Source: Microbacterium dauci (GTDB lineage Bacteria; Actinomycetota; Actinomycetes; Actinomycetales; Microbacteriaceae). From it: a DNA stretch of 64,000 nt. The stretch spans positions 62,001-126,000 of the forward strand of contig NZ_JASJND010000001.1 of assembly GCF_030065535.1 (NCBI RefSeq), read 5' to 3'. The notes under the pieces were generated by a model. That model ran no database searches. It saw only the letters and a program-made list of their open reading frames with translations, and had not been told where the DNA came from. Made by a program: the position numbers and the translations under genes. Of this stretch, positions 51,051 through 60,319 are shown piece by piece. Position 1 is the stretch's first letter. Each line of letters starts with the position of its first letter.

Positions 51051-51608
51051 GTGACCCAGCCGACCGCCTACTCCGGACGACCGCGGACCCCCGCGCCCGG
51101 GACGGCGGCGTCGCCGGAGATGACCATCGCCCGGCTGCGGTCACACGCGCGACGGATGTGCTGGCCGGCGCTCGTCGTCATCGCTGCCGCGGGTGCCGTC
51201 GGCTTCTTCACCGGGAATCTGCCCGAGCCGTTCCAGGACTGGATGCTGTGGTCCGCCGCCGGGGTGGTGGTCGTCCTGCTCGCGGTGGTGCCCTATCTGC
51301 GATGGCTTTCGCGCACGTACACCATCACCACCAAGCGCGTCATCGCGCGGTCGGGGCTCTTCAGCCGTGACCGCACCGATCTCGCCCACTCCCGCGGCTA
51401 CACGATCGGCGAGCGCCGCGGGCCGCTGCAGCGGCTGTGGGGGACGGGCACACTCACGCTCTCGAACGGCGTGGACACGCCGATCCGCCTCGTAGACATC
51501 GCGTCGGTGCGGCTCGTCCACGAGGCCCTCGCCGACCAGATCGAGGTCGGCCAGATCCTCGCGCACCGCGACTCGCACGGCGTCCCCCTCGTACGCGGCC
51601 GCGGCTGA
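51051..51608 (+). CDS. Membrane-anchored bacterial PH domain protein (YdbS/DUF304-like)
   Basis: This 185-residue protein has a cytoplasmic N-terminus of about 40 residues and two adjacent membrane segments (about 42-60 and 68-85). A bacterial PH-like domain of the DUF304 type follows, with the motif RTYTITTKRVIARSGLFSRDRTDLAHSRGYTI. The function of this family is unknown, though a membrane-associated role is likely. The start is GTG 51051, 6 nt after a weak CATGAT box. purK lies 55 bp downstream and has its own ribosome-binding site. Confidence 0.82.
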   Translation: MTQPTAYSGRPRTPAPGTAASPEMTIARLRSHARRMCWPALVVIAAAGAVGFFTGNLPEPFQDWMLWSAAGVVVVLLAVVPYLRWLSRTYTITTKRVIARSGLFSRDRTDLAHSRGYTIGERRGPLQRLWGTGTLTLSNGVDTPIRLVDIASVRLVHEALADQIEVGQILAHRDSHGVPLVRGRG

Positions 51609-51663
51609 CCGGGCACCGTCGCTCCGTCGCGTGCGCGAAGATGGAGTCGACGGAAGGAACGAG

Positions 51664-52791
51664 ATGGCACTGCAGGTCGGAATCGTCGGCGGCGGACAGT
51701 TGGCGCGCATGATGATCGCCCCCGCGGTCGAACTCGGCGTCGACGTGCGGGTCCTCGCGGAAGCGGACGGCATGTCGGCCGGGCTCGCGGCGACGGCGGT
51801 CGGGGACTACCGCGATCTCGACACCGTCCTCGCCTTCGCGAAAGACGTCGACGTCATCACGTTCGACCACGAGCACGTCCCCCAAGACGTCCTCCGCGGC
51901 CTCGTCGACGCGGGCGTCGCCGTCCACCCCGGCCCCGACGCGCTCTTCTACGCCCAGGACAAGCTGCGCATGCGCGCGAAGCTCGCCGAGCTCGGGATGC
52001 CGCAGCCCGACTGGGCGGCCGTCGCCGATGTCACCGCGCTCGACGCGTTCATCGCGGACCACGGCGGCCGTGCGGTCGTGAAGACACCGCGTGGCGGCTA
52101 CGACGGCAAGGGCGTGCGCGTCGTGTCGGCGGCATCCGAGGCGTCGGACTGGTTCGCCGCACTCGAACCGAGCGGAGAACTGCTCGTCGAGGAGCTCGTC
52201 GATTTCACCCGCGAACTCGCGCAGCAGGTCGCGCGACGACCCTCGGGCGACTTCGTCGTGTATCCGGTCGTCGAGACCGTGCAGAAGGGTGGTGTCTGCG
52301 CCGAGGCGATCGCCCCTGCGCCGCATGCCGCCGGTCGCCTCGCGGACGTCGCGGCCGACATCGGGGAGGCCATCGCCGTCGGGCTCGGTGTCACCGGCAT
52401 GCTCGCGGTCGAACTCTTCGAGACCACCGACGAGCGGCTCCTCGTCAACGAGCTCGCCATGCGCCCGCACAACAGCGGGCACTGGAGCCAGGACGGCGCC
52501 GTCACCGGTCAGTTCGAGCAGCACATCCGTGCCGTGCTCGACCTGCCGCTCGGCGACACCGCGCTGCGCGCACCGTGGGCCGTGATGGTGAACATCCTCG
52601 GCGGCCCGGTGTCGGACTCGCTCGCGGACCGGATGCCTGCTGCGCTGGAGGCCCATCCGGGCGCGAAGGTGCACACGTACGGCAAGGACCCGCGACCTGG
52701 TCGCAAGGTCGGTCACGTCAACGTCGCAGGCGATGACCTGGATGCCGTCTGCTACGAAGCGCGTGCTGCAGCCGCGTTCTTCACGGATTGA
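51664..52791 (+). CDS. purK: 5-(carboxyamino)imidazole ribonucleotide synthase
   Basis: This ATP-grasp enzyme carboxylates AIR to N5-CAIR in purine synthesis, supplying PurE. The 375-residue protein has the N-terminal GIVGGGQLARMMIAPA motif, the ATP-grasp core VVKTPRGGYDGKGVRVV, and the C-terminal NELAMRPHNSGHWSQDGA signature. The ATG at 51664 has GGAAGG at 6 nt. purE follows after 49 bp with its own promoter. Confidence 0.95.
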   Translation: MALQVGIVGGGQLARMMIAPAVELGVDVRVLAEADGMSAGLAATAVGDYRDLDTVLAFAKDVDVITFDHEHVPQDVLRGLVDAGVAVHPGPDALFYAQDKLRMRAKLAELGMPQPDWAAVADVTALDAFIADHGGRAVVKTPRGGYDGKGVRVVSAASEASDWFAALEPSGELLVEELVDFTRELAQQVARRPSGDFVVYPVVETVQKGGVCAEAIAPAPHAAGRLADVAADIGEAIAVGLGVTGMLAVELFETTDERLLVNELAMRPHNSGHWSQDGAVTGQFEQHIRAVLDLPLGDTALRAPWAVMVNILGGPVSDSLADRMPAALEAHPGAKVHTYGKDPRPGRKVGHVNVAGDDLDAVCYEARAAAAFFTD

Positions 52792-52828
52792 TCCCGTGCC
52801 GTTCCGCTGCCTTCCAGGCTGCGCGGCC

Positions 52829-52834
52829 TAGCCT
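52829..52834 (+). promoter_or_regulatory. -10 box (TAGCCT), leaderless promoter of purE
   Basis: Six nt separate it from the GTG at 52841. It lets purE be expressed apart from purK. Confidence 0.55.
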
Positions 52835-52840
52835 GGTCGA

Positions 52841-53356
52841 GTGAACCGTCCGCTGCACTCGTCCGACACGCCGCTCATCGGCGTGGTCATGGGATCCGAC
52901 TCCGACTGGCGCGTCATGAGTGACGCCTCGCAGGTGCTCTCGGACTTCGCCGTCCCGCACGAGGTCGAGGTCGTCTCGGCGCACCGCACCCCCGACAAGC
53001 TGCTGCGGTACGGACGCGAGGCGCGTGCGCGCGGGCTGCGGGCGATCATTGCCGGCGCCGGTGGTGCCGCCCACCTTCCGGGGATGCTCGCGTCGGTGAC
53101 GACGCTGCCCGTGATCGGTGTGCCGGTGCAGCTCGCGACGCTCGACGGCATGGACTCGCTCCTGTCCATCGTGCAGATGCCGGCGGGCATCCCGGTGGCG
53201 ACCGTGTCGATCAACGGCGCGAGGAACGCGGGCCTGCTCGCCGCCCGGCTCCTCGGCGCGACGGACCCTACCCTCGCCAGCGCGCTCGCCGACTACGCCG
53301 CCGACCTCGAGCAGCAGGTCGAGGCCAAGAACCGTCGGCTGAAGGACTCGCTGTGA
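52841..53356 (+). CDS. purE: N5-carboxyaminoimidazole ribonucleotide mutase
   Basis: This enzyme converts N5-CAIR from PurK to CAIR, the next purine intermediate. The 171-residue class I PurE has the substrate loop [12 protein letters not shown] with Ser and Asp. It also has the catalytic [12 protein letters not shown]is, the [13 protein letters not shown] loop and [21 protein letters not shown]. The GTG at 52841 is fixed by the -10 spacing. The LCP gene starts 11 bp after the stop, so it may share transcription. Confidence 0.95.
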   Translation: MNRPLHSSDTPLIGVVMGSDSDWRVMSDASQVLSDFAVPHEVEVVSAHRTPDKLLRYGREARARGLRAIIAGAGGAAHLPGMLASVTTLPVIGVPVQLATLDGMDSLLSIVQMPAGIPVATVSINGARNAGLLAARLLGATDPTLASALADYAADLEQQVEAKNRRLKDSL

Positions 53357-53366
53357 GGCGCCGACC

Positions 53367-54815
53367 GTGAGCGTCGCCAGTCCGCCGCGGCCTCGATCCG
53401 CGGCATCCGGTCGGGTGCTCGAAGAACGACCGATCCGCAATCCCGACGTCTCTTCCGAGAAGGTGATGTCGCGCCGCGCCTGGTGGCTGGTCGCCTCGAA
53501 CTTCCTCTTCCCGGGCACCGCGCAGGTGCTGGCAGGCAATCGACTGCTCGGCCGCACGGGCATCGTCGCAACGCTCGTCATGTGGGCGCTCGTCGTGCTC
53601 GCGGTGCTGACCGCCTTCCTCTGGCGGACCGTGCTCACGATGGTGCTGGCCTCGTGGTGGTCCCTCACCGTCGTGCAGGTCCTGCTGTGGGTGTACGCCG
53701 CGCTATGGCTCGTCCTGACGATCGACACGCTACGGCTCATCCGGCTCGCCCGCGTTCCCGGGCGCACCCGCGCCGCAGTCGCGATCGTCGCGATGGTGCT
53801 CGCACTCGTCCCGGCCTCGACCGCCGTCTACGCCGCGCAGTCCGTGGTCGCGCCACTGCGTTCGGGGCTGTCGATCTTCGCCGCGGGCCCGAGCGTCCCT
53901 CCCTCGGACGGGTACTACAACTTCTTGCTGCTGGGCGCCGACAGCGGAGAAGGCCGCGACTCGATGCGGTTCGACAGCATCTCGGTGGTGTCAGTCAACG
54001 CCGACAGCGGTGCGGTCACGATCTTCGGCATCCCGCGCGACCTCCGCCACGCCCCCTTCTCAGAGGGGCCGATGCAGGAGCTCTACCCGGACGGGTTCCA
54101 GGGACACACCTCGAGCGCCTGCGGCTGGAGCTCGGGCATCAACCAGCTCATGAACGCCGTCGAGACCTGCCGTGACGACCGCGGCGCGAGCCTGTACCCC
54201 GACGCGGTGTCCCAGAACTCCAGCCCCGCCGTGGAAGCGACGAAGGATGCCGCGGAGGCGATCCTCGGCATCGAGATCCCGTACCACGTGTTCATCGACA
54301 TGCACGGGTTCGCCGATCTCGTCGACGCGCTCGGGGGTGTCGAGATCACCGTGCAGGACCGGCTGCCGGAAGGCGGCGGACCCTCGTACAGTGGGCAGCC
54401 CGCGGAGGACTGGGCGATCGGCTGGATCGAAGAGGGCACCCAGCGGATGGACGGCGACACCGCGCAGTGGTACGCCCGGTCCCGCTACACCACGAGCGAC
54501 TGGGACCGGATGCGGCGCCAGCGCGAACTGCAGACCGCGATCCTCGCGCAGGCGACACCCGCGACCGTGCTCGCGCGGTTCAACGACATCGTGGCCGCCG
54601 GGCAGAACCTCGTGCAGACCGACATCCCGAACTCACTGCTGCCGTTCCTCGTCGACCTCGCAGTCAAGGCAAAGGAACAGGAGGTCCAAGACCTCGAGCT
54701 GACGCCGAAGGGCGCCGACATCGATCCCGAGGACCCGACGTCCGAGGACTGGGAACGCATCCATGCGATGGTGGACGACCTGCTCCACCCGCCGACCCCG
54801 ACCCCTGCGCCATGA
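53367..54815 (+). CDS. LytR-CpsA-Psr (LCP) family cell-wall polymer ligase
   Basis: LCP enzymes attach undecaprenyl-linked glycopolymers to peptidoglycan outside the membrane. The 482-residue protein has three to four membrane segments in residues 38-165, more than most LCPs. The LCP domain (about 185-410) has LLLGADSGEGRDSMRFDSISVVSV, GIPRDLRH and RSRYTTSDWDRMRRQRELQTAI, with the Arg/Asp residues that bind the polyprenyl phosphate. A Pro-rich tail ends it. It overlaps the glycosyltransferase gene by 4 nt and heads the envelope polymer locus. Confidence 0.9.
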   Translation: MSVASPPRPRSAASGRVLEERPIRNPDVSSEKVMSRRAWWLVASNFLFPGTAQVLAGNRLLGRTGIVATLVMWALVVLAVLTAFLWRTVLTMVLASWWSLTVVQVLLWVYAALWLVLTIDTLRLIRLARVPGRTRAAVAIVAMVLALVPASTAVYAAQSVVAPLRSGLSIFAAGPSVPPSDGYYNFLLLGADSGEGRDSMRFDSISVVSVNADSGAVTIFGIPRDLRHAPFSEGPMQELYPDGFQGHTSSACGWSSGINQLMNAVETCRDDRGASLYPDAVSQNSSPAVEATKDAAEAILGIEIPYHVFIDMHGFADLVDALGGVEITVQDRLPEGGGPSYSGQPAEDWAIGWIEEGTQRMDGDTAQWYARSRYTTSDWDRMRRQRELQTAILAQATPATVLARFNDIVAAGQNLVQTDIPNSLLPFLVDLAVKAKEQEVQDLELTPKGADIDPEDPTSEDWERIHAMVDDLLHPPTPTPAP

Positions 54816-55921
54816 CGACCACGCTCCGGGTGGTCCTCGACCAGCCCACGCCGACCGGTGACGAGGACGTCCGGGCCGCTTCCCGCGACCTCGCCGCCGC
54901 ACTGGTGGCGACCGCGCCGAGCGGTTGCGACGTGCGCGGGATCGTGCCGAGCGACGCCGACCAGCTCGAGAAGACGCTCGCACTCGCCGGGGTCGACCGG
55001 CTCCCGTTCCCCGCCGCGCCCGTCGCTGAGCTCTGGCGCCGCGGATTCCGCGTCGTCGCCGGCGCAGGGTTGATCCACTCGCCGTCCCTCGCCGCGCCGC
55101 TCATGCGGCACGATCGCGTTCACGATCACGACCAGACCGTCGTCACGATGTGGGACTCGCGCGCATGGGACGCGCCGGACGAGCTCCCCCGAGCGGCGGT
55201 CGCGTGGTCGAGGGCGATGCTGCGCCGCGCCGCACGACACGCGGACGCCGTCGTCGTCCCCACGCACGCGCTCGCACAGCGGGTCGCCGAGATCGCCCCG
55301 CTCGGCGACCGCATCCGCGTGATCGCAGGTGCCGCCGCGACCGGTCTTCGCGTGCCGTCCGACGAGATCGGTCGGCGGCGAGCGCAGGGCCTCCCCGAGG
55401 GGTACATCCTCGTCGCCGGCTCCAGTGCGGCATCCGCCGGCCTCCACGCGGCCTTCACCGCGATCGCGCGGAACGGACGGGACACCGCGGTCGTCGTGCT
55501 CGACGCGCCTGCGGGTGACGAGCCCGCCATCGCCGACATCGCCGCCGCGGCTGGCATCCCCGAGCGGCGCCTGCACGTCCGCGGCGCGCTCGAACCCGTC
55601 GACCGTGCCGCCGTGTACGCCGGTGCGGTCGCGTTCCTGGCTGCCGCAAGGGGACGCGGCTTCCCGTGGCGCGTGCTCGACGCGCTCGAGGTGGGCGTCC
55701 CGATCGTCGCGACGAGCACCGACGTGCATCGGGAGGTGCTGCTGGACGGTGCAGCCTTCGCCGACCCCGACGACGACGGCGCGCTCACCGACGCGCTGGC
55801 GCAGACGCTCGCCTCGACGGCGACGGTCGAACGACTCGCCGTCCTCGCCGCCGACCGCGGACGCGCGTTCGGGTGGCGGGGCGCCGCGGAGCGGGTCTGG
55901 CAGCTCCACGCGGAACTGTGA
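54812..55921 (+). CDS. Family-4-like (GT-B) glycosyltransferase with altered EX7E motif
   Basis: This 369-residue protein has a GT4-like layout: a TMWDSRAWDAPDELPRAAV and MLRRAARHADAVVVPTHALAQRV acceptor half, then the donor half with YILVAGSSAASAGLHAAF and VPIVATSTDVHREVLLDGAAFADPDD. The usual EX7E pair is replaced by Arg282 and Asp290 in GRGFPWRVLDALE, so catalysis is uncertain. The ATG at 54812 overlaps the LCP stop. Its partner suggests work on the same wall polymer. A non-catalytic role is possible. Confidence 0.78.
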   Translation: MTTTLRVVLDQPTPTGDEDVRAASRDLAAALVATAPSGCDVRGIVPSDADQLEKTLALAGVDRLPFPAAPVAELWRRGFRVVAGAGLIHSPSLAAPLMRHDRVHDHDQTVVTMWDSRAWDAPDELPRAAVAWSRAMLRRAARHADAVVVPTHALAQRVAEIAPLGDRIRVIAGAAATGLRVPSDEIGRRRAQGLPEGYILVAGSSAASAGLHAAFTAIARNGRDTAVVVLDAPAGDEPAIADIAAAAGIPERRLHVRGALEPVDRAAVYAGAVAFLAAARGRGFPWRVLDALEVGVPIVATSTDVHREVLLDGAAFADPDDDGALTDALAQTLASTATVERLAVLAADRGRAFGWRGAAERVWQLHAEL

Positions 55922-55989
55922 GGACGACGCGCGGCGGCGTGTCGACCGTCCGATCGCGCTGCTCGGCTGGTAACCGAAGACGACTTCAG

Positions 55990-55995
55990 TAACAC
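55990..55995 (+). promoter_or_regulatory. -10 box (TAACAC), leaderless promoter of the secreted repeat protein gene
   Basis: Seven nt separate it from the ATG at 56003, and no ribosome-binding site is visible. Confidence 0.5.
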
Positions 55996-56002
55996 TGTTC
56001 AC

Positions 56003-58507
56003 ATGCGCCACACTCCGACCGCCCGTCGAGCACGCCTCGACCGGCCTTCGGCGATGGCGCTCGTCGTCGTCCTCGCCGCCGCCATCCTCTCCGCGTTCCT
56101 CCCGACTGCGACCGCACAGGCAGCCGAGCTGCCCGCCAACCTCAAAGACGGCGGGATGATCATCAGCGACGCCGAGTTCTTCGACGAACAGTCGATGACG
56201 GTCGCGCAGGTGCAGGCGTTCCTCGAGAAGCGGGTCCCCACGTGCCGGGCGACCACCGGGCCGGATTGCCTGCGGAACTTCACCGGGTCGATCGAGGCGA
56301 AGTCCGCGGACTCGTACTGCGGGGCCATCAAGGCCTACAAGAACGTCTCCGCCGCGACCATCATCGTCGCGGTCAGCCGTGCGTGCGGGATCAACCCGAA
56401 AGTCGTGCTGGTCATGCTCCAGAAAGAGCAGGGTCTCGTCACCGCGACGCGGCCCAGCGACTGGAGCTACCGAGCCGCGATGGGGATGAACTGCCCCGAC
56501 ACCGCGCCCTGCGATGCGGCATCCGCCGGGTTCGTGAACCAGGTGTACCTGGGCGTGCGGCAGCAGCAGGTGTACGCGAAGAACCCGACGCGTTACAACT
56601 ATCGCGCCGGGCAGGTCAATACGATCCAGTGGCATCCGGATGCCACCTGCGGCACGTCGAAGGTGTACATCGAGAACCAGGCGACGGCGAACCTCTACAT
56701 CTACACGCCGTACCGGCCGAACGTCGCGGCGCTCGCCGCGGGCTACGCCGAGGGCGACGCCTGCTCCACCTACGGCAACCGCAACTTCTACAACTATTAC
56801 GTGCAGTGGTTCGAGCCGGATGCCTCCGAGAACACCAGTGGCGCGCCCGCGAAGGTCGCAGCCTGCACCGTCCCGGCATCCGCCGATGTCGTCAGTCGGA
56901 AGGCGACCTACGCGGTCAAGACGTCGTCCGCGACCGTCCGCACCGCACCCACCCTCGTCTGCGGTGAGACCTCGTCGCTCAGCAAGGGCGCGAAGGTCGC
57001 CGTGACCGGCATCTACGGTGCGTGGGCCCGCGCGACCGTCTCGGGCAAGACCCGGTGGGTCCTCACGTCCTCGCTCGACATCCCCGACCCCTCCTGTGTG
57101 GTCCCGCCGGCGAGCCAGATCACCGCCGCGTCGGGCACCGTCACGGTGCGGAGCGACTCTCTCAACGCGCGGAAGGCGCCGACGACGGCGTGCTCCTCCG
57201 GTCGCATCACCCTCGATCGCGATGACAAGCCCACGCGCACCGGCATCTACGGGGCATGGTGGCGCATCACCCACGGCGGCGAGACGTATTGGATCCACAG
57301 CGACTACGCGACGGTCAGCGGCGGCACGGCATCATGCACGACGGCGCCGAGCAGCACCGCCGCGAACGGCACCTATCGGGTCGCGTCGGCGCGGGCGTAC
57401 GGGCGTACCGGCCCGTCGAGCCTCTGCACGGCAGGGGCGAAGACGTTGACGGCGGGTACCGTTCTCGTCGCATCGGCCGCGTCGACCGACGGCATGTGGC
57501 TCCGGGTGACCGACGGCGCGACGACGATGTGGGTCGCGAAGGCGTCGCTCGCTCCCGCCGCTGCCGACGCCGCGTGCGTGCAGCCGACCGCGGTCACTGC
57601 CATCAGCGGCGCCTACCGCGTCACGTCTTCGCGCGCATACGGGCGAGCGGCGCCGACGTCGCTGTGTTCGGTCGGCGCGAAGGTCTTCACCACGGGCGAC
57701 ACGCTGAGCGTCACAGCGAAGACGAACGACGGCACGTGGTTGCGTGTGAAGGACGGGTCGGCCACGCGGTGGGTCGCGGCCGCATCGATGGCGCCGGTGC
57801 CGGATGCATGCGCGCAGCCGGGAAGCGTGGCGGACCTGTCCGGCACGTTCCGGGTGTCCTCGACACGCGCATACGCGCGGACCGCGCCGTCCTCGGAGTG
57901 TTCGACGGGCGTGAAGACGCTCTCGCGCGGGGCGACCGTGGCCGCCACTGCGCAGACGACCGACGGCGTGTGGGTGCGCATCACCGACGGCGCCGCGACC
58001 CGGTGGGTCGCGCGGGCGTCGCTCACGGCGGTGCCGACCGACGTGTGCGCCGCCCCGTCCAAGACGACGAGCGTCAGCAAGACCTATCAGGTGACGTCCG
58101 CGCGCGCCTACGGCCGCACCGGCCCCTCGGGGGAGTGCTCGACCGGCGTCAAGACGCTCTCGCGAGGCACGGTGCTCGTCGCCTCGGCCGCCACGTCCGA
58201 CGGTGCGTGGTTGCGCGTGAACGACGGCGTCGCCGCGAGGTGGGTCGCCGCAGCATCCGTGAGGGCAGTCGCGTCGGGCTCGGCGTGCGCGCAGCCGACC
58301 TCCGTGAAGAACCTCGACAAGACCTATCGGGTGACCTCCGCGCGGGCATACGGCCGCCTCGCCCCGTCGGCCTCGTGCGGCGCCGCGGTCAAGACCCTCA
58401 CGAAGGGGACGGCGCTCACGGCCACCGCTGTGACGGGCGACGGCCGATGGCTCCGGGTCACCAGCGCATCCGGATCGATGTGGGTCGCCGCGGCCTCGGT
58501 CGATTGA
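56003..58507 (+). CDS. Secreted protein with lysozyme-like N-terminal domain and seven SH3-like repeats
   Basis: This 834-residue exported protein has a signal peptide (about 1-40, cleavage after AQA). A domain of about 240 residues follows that resembles actinobacterial hemagglutinin-like/glucosaminidase proteins. Its LVMLQKEQGLVTATRPSDWSYRAAMG contains a candidate catalytic Glu142. From about residue 295 there are seven SH3b-like units of 70-80 residues with paired cysteines. Five of them share the pattern TYRVTSARAYGRTGPS. Such repeats commonly bind peptidoglycan. The N-terminal Arg-rich region argues for Met1 over Met18. It lies inside the wall-polymer locus and has its own promoter. Confidence 0.8.
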   Translation: MRHTPTARRARLDRPSAMALVVVLAAAILSAFLPTATAQAAELPANLKDGGMIISDAEFFDEQSMTVAQVQAFLEKRVPTCRATTGPDCLRNFTGSIEAKSADSYCGAIKAYKNVSAATIIVAVSRACGINPKVVLVMLQKEQGLVTATRPSDWSYRAAMGMNCPDTAPCDAASAGFVNQVYLGVRQQQVYAKNPTRYNYRAGQVNTIQWHPDATCGTSKVYIENQATANLYIYTPYRPNVAALAAGYAEGDACSTYGNRNFYNYYVQWFEPDASENTSGAPAKVAACTVPASADVVSRKATYAVKTSSATVRTAPTLVCGETSSLSKGAKVAVTGIYGAWARATVSGKTRWVLTSSLDIPDPSCVVPPASQITAASGTVTVRSDSLNARKAPTTACSSGRITLDRDDKPTRTGIYGAWWRITHGGETYWIHSDYATVSGGTASCTTAPSSTAANGTYRVASARAYGRTGPSSLCTAGAKTLTAGTVLVASAASTDGMWLRVTDGATTMWVAKASLAPAAADAACVQPTAVTAISGAYRVTSSRAYGRAAPTSLCSVGAKVFTTGDTLSVTAKTNDGTWLRVKDGSATRWVAAASMAPVPDACAQPGSVADLSGTFRVSSTRAYARTAPSSECSTGVKTLSRGATVAATAQTTDGVWVRITDGAATRWVARASLTAVPTDVCAAPSKTTSVSKTYQVTSARAYGRTGPSGECSTGVKTLSRGTVLVASAATSDGAWLRVNDGVAARWVAAASVRAVASGSACAQPTSVKNLDKTYRVTSARAYGRLAPSASCGAAVKTLTKGTALTATAVTGDGRWLRVTSASGSMWVAAASVD

Positions 58508-58525
58508 CGGGGGCGCGCAGCGTTG

Positions 58526-58544
58526 GCGCACACGCCGCGTGCGC
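58526..58544 (+). terminator. Hairpin after the secreted repeat protein gene
   Basis: A 6-bp stem GCGCAC/GTGCGC with a 7-nt loop lies 19 bp after the stop. It is weaker than the other hairpins in the window. Confidence 0.35.
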
Positions 58545-58626
58545 ACTCCCCGGTCGCCCAGGCGGCGCGCTGTAGGATCTGGTGTGGCCGCTACAGCCAC
58601 CGCTTACTCGAAGGCTTCTGTACGAC

Positions 58627-59517
58627 GTGACCACACCCATCGACCGCGCGCAGTTCGACGTGCCCGGAACCAGTCGCGGACTCCTCGACGTCTTCCGCTG
58701 GCGCTATCTCCTCCACCTCCTCGTGCGCACGGGCGTCACGACCAGATACCGCAACTCGGTGCTCGGGTGGACGTGGTCGTACGTCCGTCCCGGCGCGCAG
58801 TTCCTGGTGTTCTGGCTCGTCATGGGTGTCTTCCTCCAACTGGAGCGGGGGATTCCGAACTACGCGATCTACCTCTTCTCGGGGATCGTGTGCATCAACC
58901 TCTTCAACGAGGCGTTCAAGAACTCGACGACATCGATCGTCGGCAACGCCGCCCTCGTCCGCAAGGTGTATCTGCCCCGGCAGCTCTTCGCGGTGTCGTC
59001 GGTGGTCGTCGCACTCGTGCACTTCCTCCCGCAGCTCGTCCTCCTGCTCATCGTCTGCGTGTTCCTCGGCTGGATCGTCAACATCACGATCTGGAGCGTG
59101 CTCGCCGTCCTCGCCGGCATCGTGATCCTGATGCTGGTCGCATTCGGGGCCGGACTCTTCTTCGGTGCGATCAACGTCCGATTCCGGGACTCCGAGAACA
59201 TCGTCGAGCTGCTCCTCATGCTGGTGACCTGGGCTTCGCCGGTCCTGTACTCCTGGACCATGGTCCAGTCGGCGTTCGCCGGCGCTCCCTGGGTGACGCA
59301 GCTCTATCTCCTGAACCCGATCACACAGGCGGTCGAGTTGTTCCACTTCGCGTTCTGGGCGCCGGTGACCGGTTCGCAGATCGCCGCGCTCGGGCTCACC
59401 CCGCCGCCGGATCTCCTGCTCGGCACGTGCTGGGCACTGCTCATCGCCTGCGCGATGATCGTCATCGGGCAGATGGTGTTCCGCCGCCTCGAGGGAAAGT
59501 TTGCGCAGGACCTATGA
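58627..59517 (+). CDS. Polysaccharide/teichoic-type ABC exporter permease (Wzm/TagG-like)
   Basis: This ABC-2 type permease of 296 residues exports a lipid-linked glycan. It has an N-terminal amphipathic stretch (DVFRWRYLLHLLVRTGVTTRYRNSVLGWTWSYVRPG, the family signature) and six membrane segments. NPITQAVELFHFAFW lies near the C-terminus. GTG 58627 is chosen to start just before the conserved region. A TAGGAT box at 58573-58578 gives a leader of about 40 nt. It overlaps the ATPase gene by 4 nt. Confidence 0.9.
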   Translation: MTTPIDRAQFDVPGTSRGLLDVFRWRYLLHLLVRTGVTTRYRNSVLGWTWSYVRPGAQFLVFWLVMGVFLQLERGIPNYAIYLFSGIVCINLFNEAFKNSTTSIVGNAALVRKVYLPRQLFAVSSVVVALVHFLPQLVLLLIVCVFLGWIVNITIWSVLAVLAGIVILMLVAFGAGLFFGAINVRFRDSENIVELLLMLVTWASPVLYSWTMVQSAFAGAPWVTQLYLLNPITQAVELFHFAFWAPVTGSQIAALGLTPPPDLLLGTCWALLIACAMIVIGQMVFRRLEGKFAQDL

Positions 59518-60263
59518 GCGACCAGACCGCGGCAACGCCGCAGCCGAGCATCATCGTCGATGGTGTGCGCAAGACGTTCCTGCTCAACCACGCGCACTCC
59601 TTCAAGGACACGGTGGTCAGCTGGATCCGTCGCCGCAAGGTGACCACCGAGTTCCACGCGCTCCGCGGGCTCGACGTCGTGATCAACGAGGGCGATTCGG
59701 TCGCGTTGCTCGGGTACAATGGCTCGGGGAAATCGACCTTGCTGAAGCTGCTGTCGGGCGTCATGCGACCGGATGCCGGTGAAGTGCTGACGCGCGGCCG
59801 GGTGGCGGGTCTCATCGAGGTGGGGGCCGGCTTCCATCCGGAGCTGTCCGGGCGGGAGAACGTCTACCTCAATGCCGCGATCCTCGGGATGCAGCGCGAC
59901 GAGATCGAGGCGCTATACGACGAGATCGTGGCATTCAGCGAGATCGAGGAGTTCATCGACCAGGAGGTGAAGCACTACTCGTCCGGCATGTTCATGCGGC
60001 TGGCGTTCTCGGTGGCCATCCACGTCGACGTCGACATCCTGCTCGTCGACGAGATCCTCTCGGTGGGTGACGCCCCGTTCCGGGCGAAGTGCCGCGCCAA
60101 GTTCGACGAGCTCATCGCGGCGGGGAAGACCCTCGTGATCGTCAGCCACGACATGGAGATGGTGCGCGAGCTGTGCACGCGCGGCGTGGTGATCCGCAAG
60201 GGCGAGCTTCGCTACGACGGTGGGATCGAAGAGGCCATCGCTGCGATGAACGAAGCGGCCTGA
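59514..60263 (+). CDS. Polysaccharide/teichoic-type ABC exporter ATPase (Wzt/TagH-like)
   Basis: This ATPase powers the exporter with the permease just upstream. The 249-residue protein has Walker A GYNGSGKS at 67-74 and the signature YSSGMFMRLAFSVAIH. Walker B is ILLVDEILSVGD. These are the hallmarks of the Wzt/TagH group, as is the N-terminal FLLNHAHSFKDTVVSWIRRRK extension. It lacks the C-terminal carbohydrate-binding domain of long Wzt proteins. The exported polymer therefore probably has no capped end that the ATPase must recognise. Confidence 0.92.
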   Translation: MSDQTAATPQPSIIVDGVRKTFLLNHAHSFKDTVVSWIRRRKVTTEFHALRGLDVVINEGDSVALLGYNGSGKSTLLKLLSGVMRPDAGEVLTRGRVAGLIEVGAGFHPELSGRENVYLNAAILGMQRDEIEALYDEIVAFSEIEEFIDQEVKHYSSGMFMRLAFSVAIHVDVDILLVDEILSVGDAPFRAKCRAKFDELIAAGKTLVIVSHDMEMVRELCTRGVVIRKGELRYDGGIEEAIAAMNEAA

Positions 60264-60319
60264 TTCCGCGCGACACCCGCCGAGCATCGTGCGCGCCGTC
60301 GCGCGTCCTCTGGGGTGCT

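Noticed and set aside
54485..57298. Minus-strand open frame of 937 codons across the LCP, glycosyltransferase and secreted protein genes
   Set aside because: It spans three well-supported genes and shows no domain pattern. It arises from codon bias at high GC.
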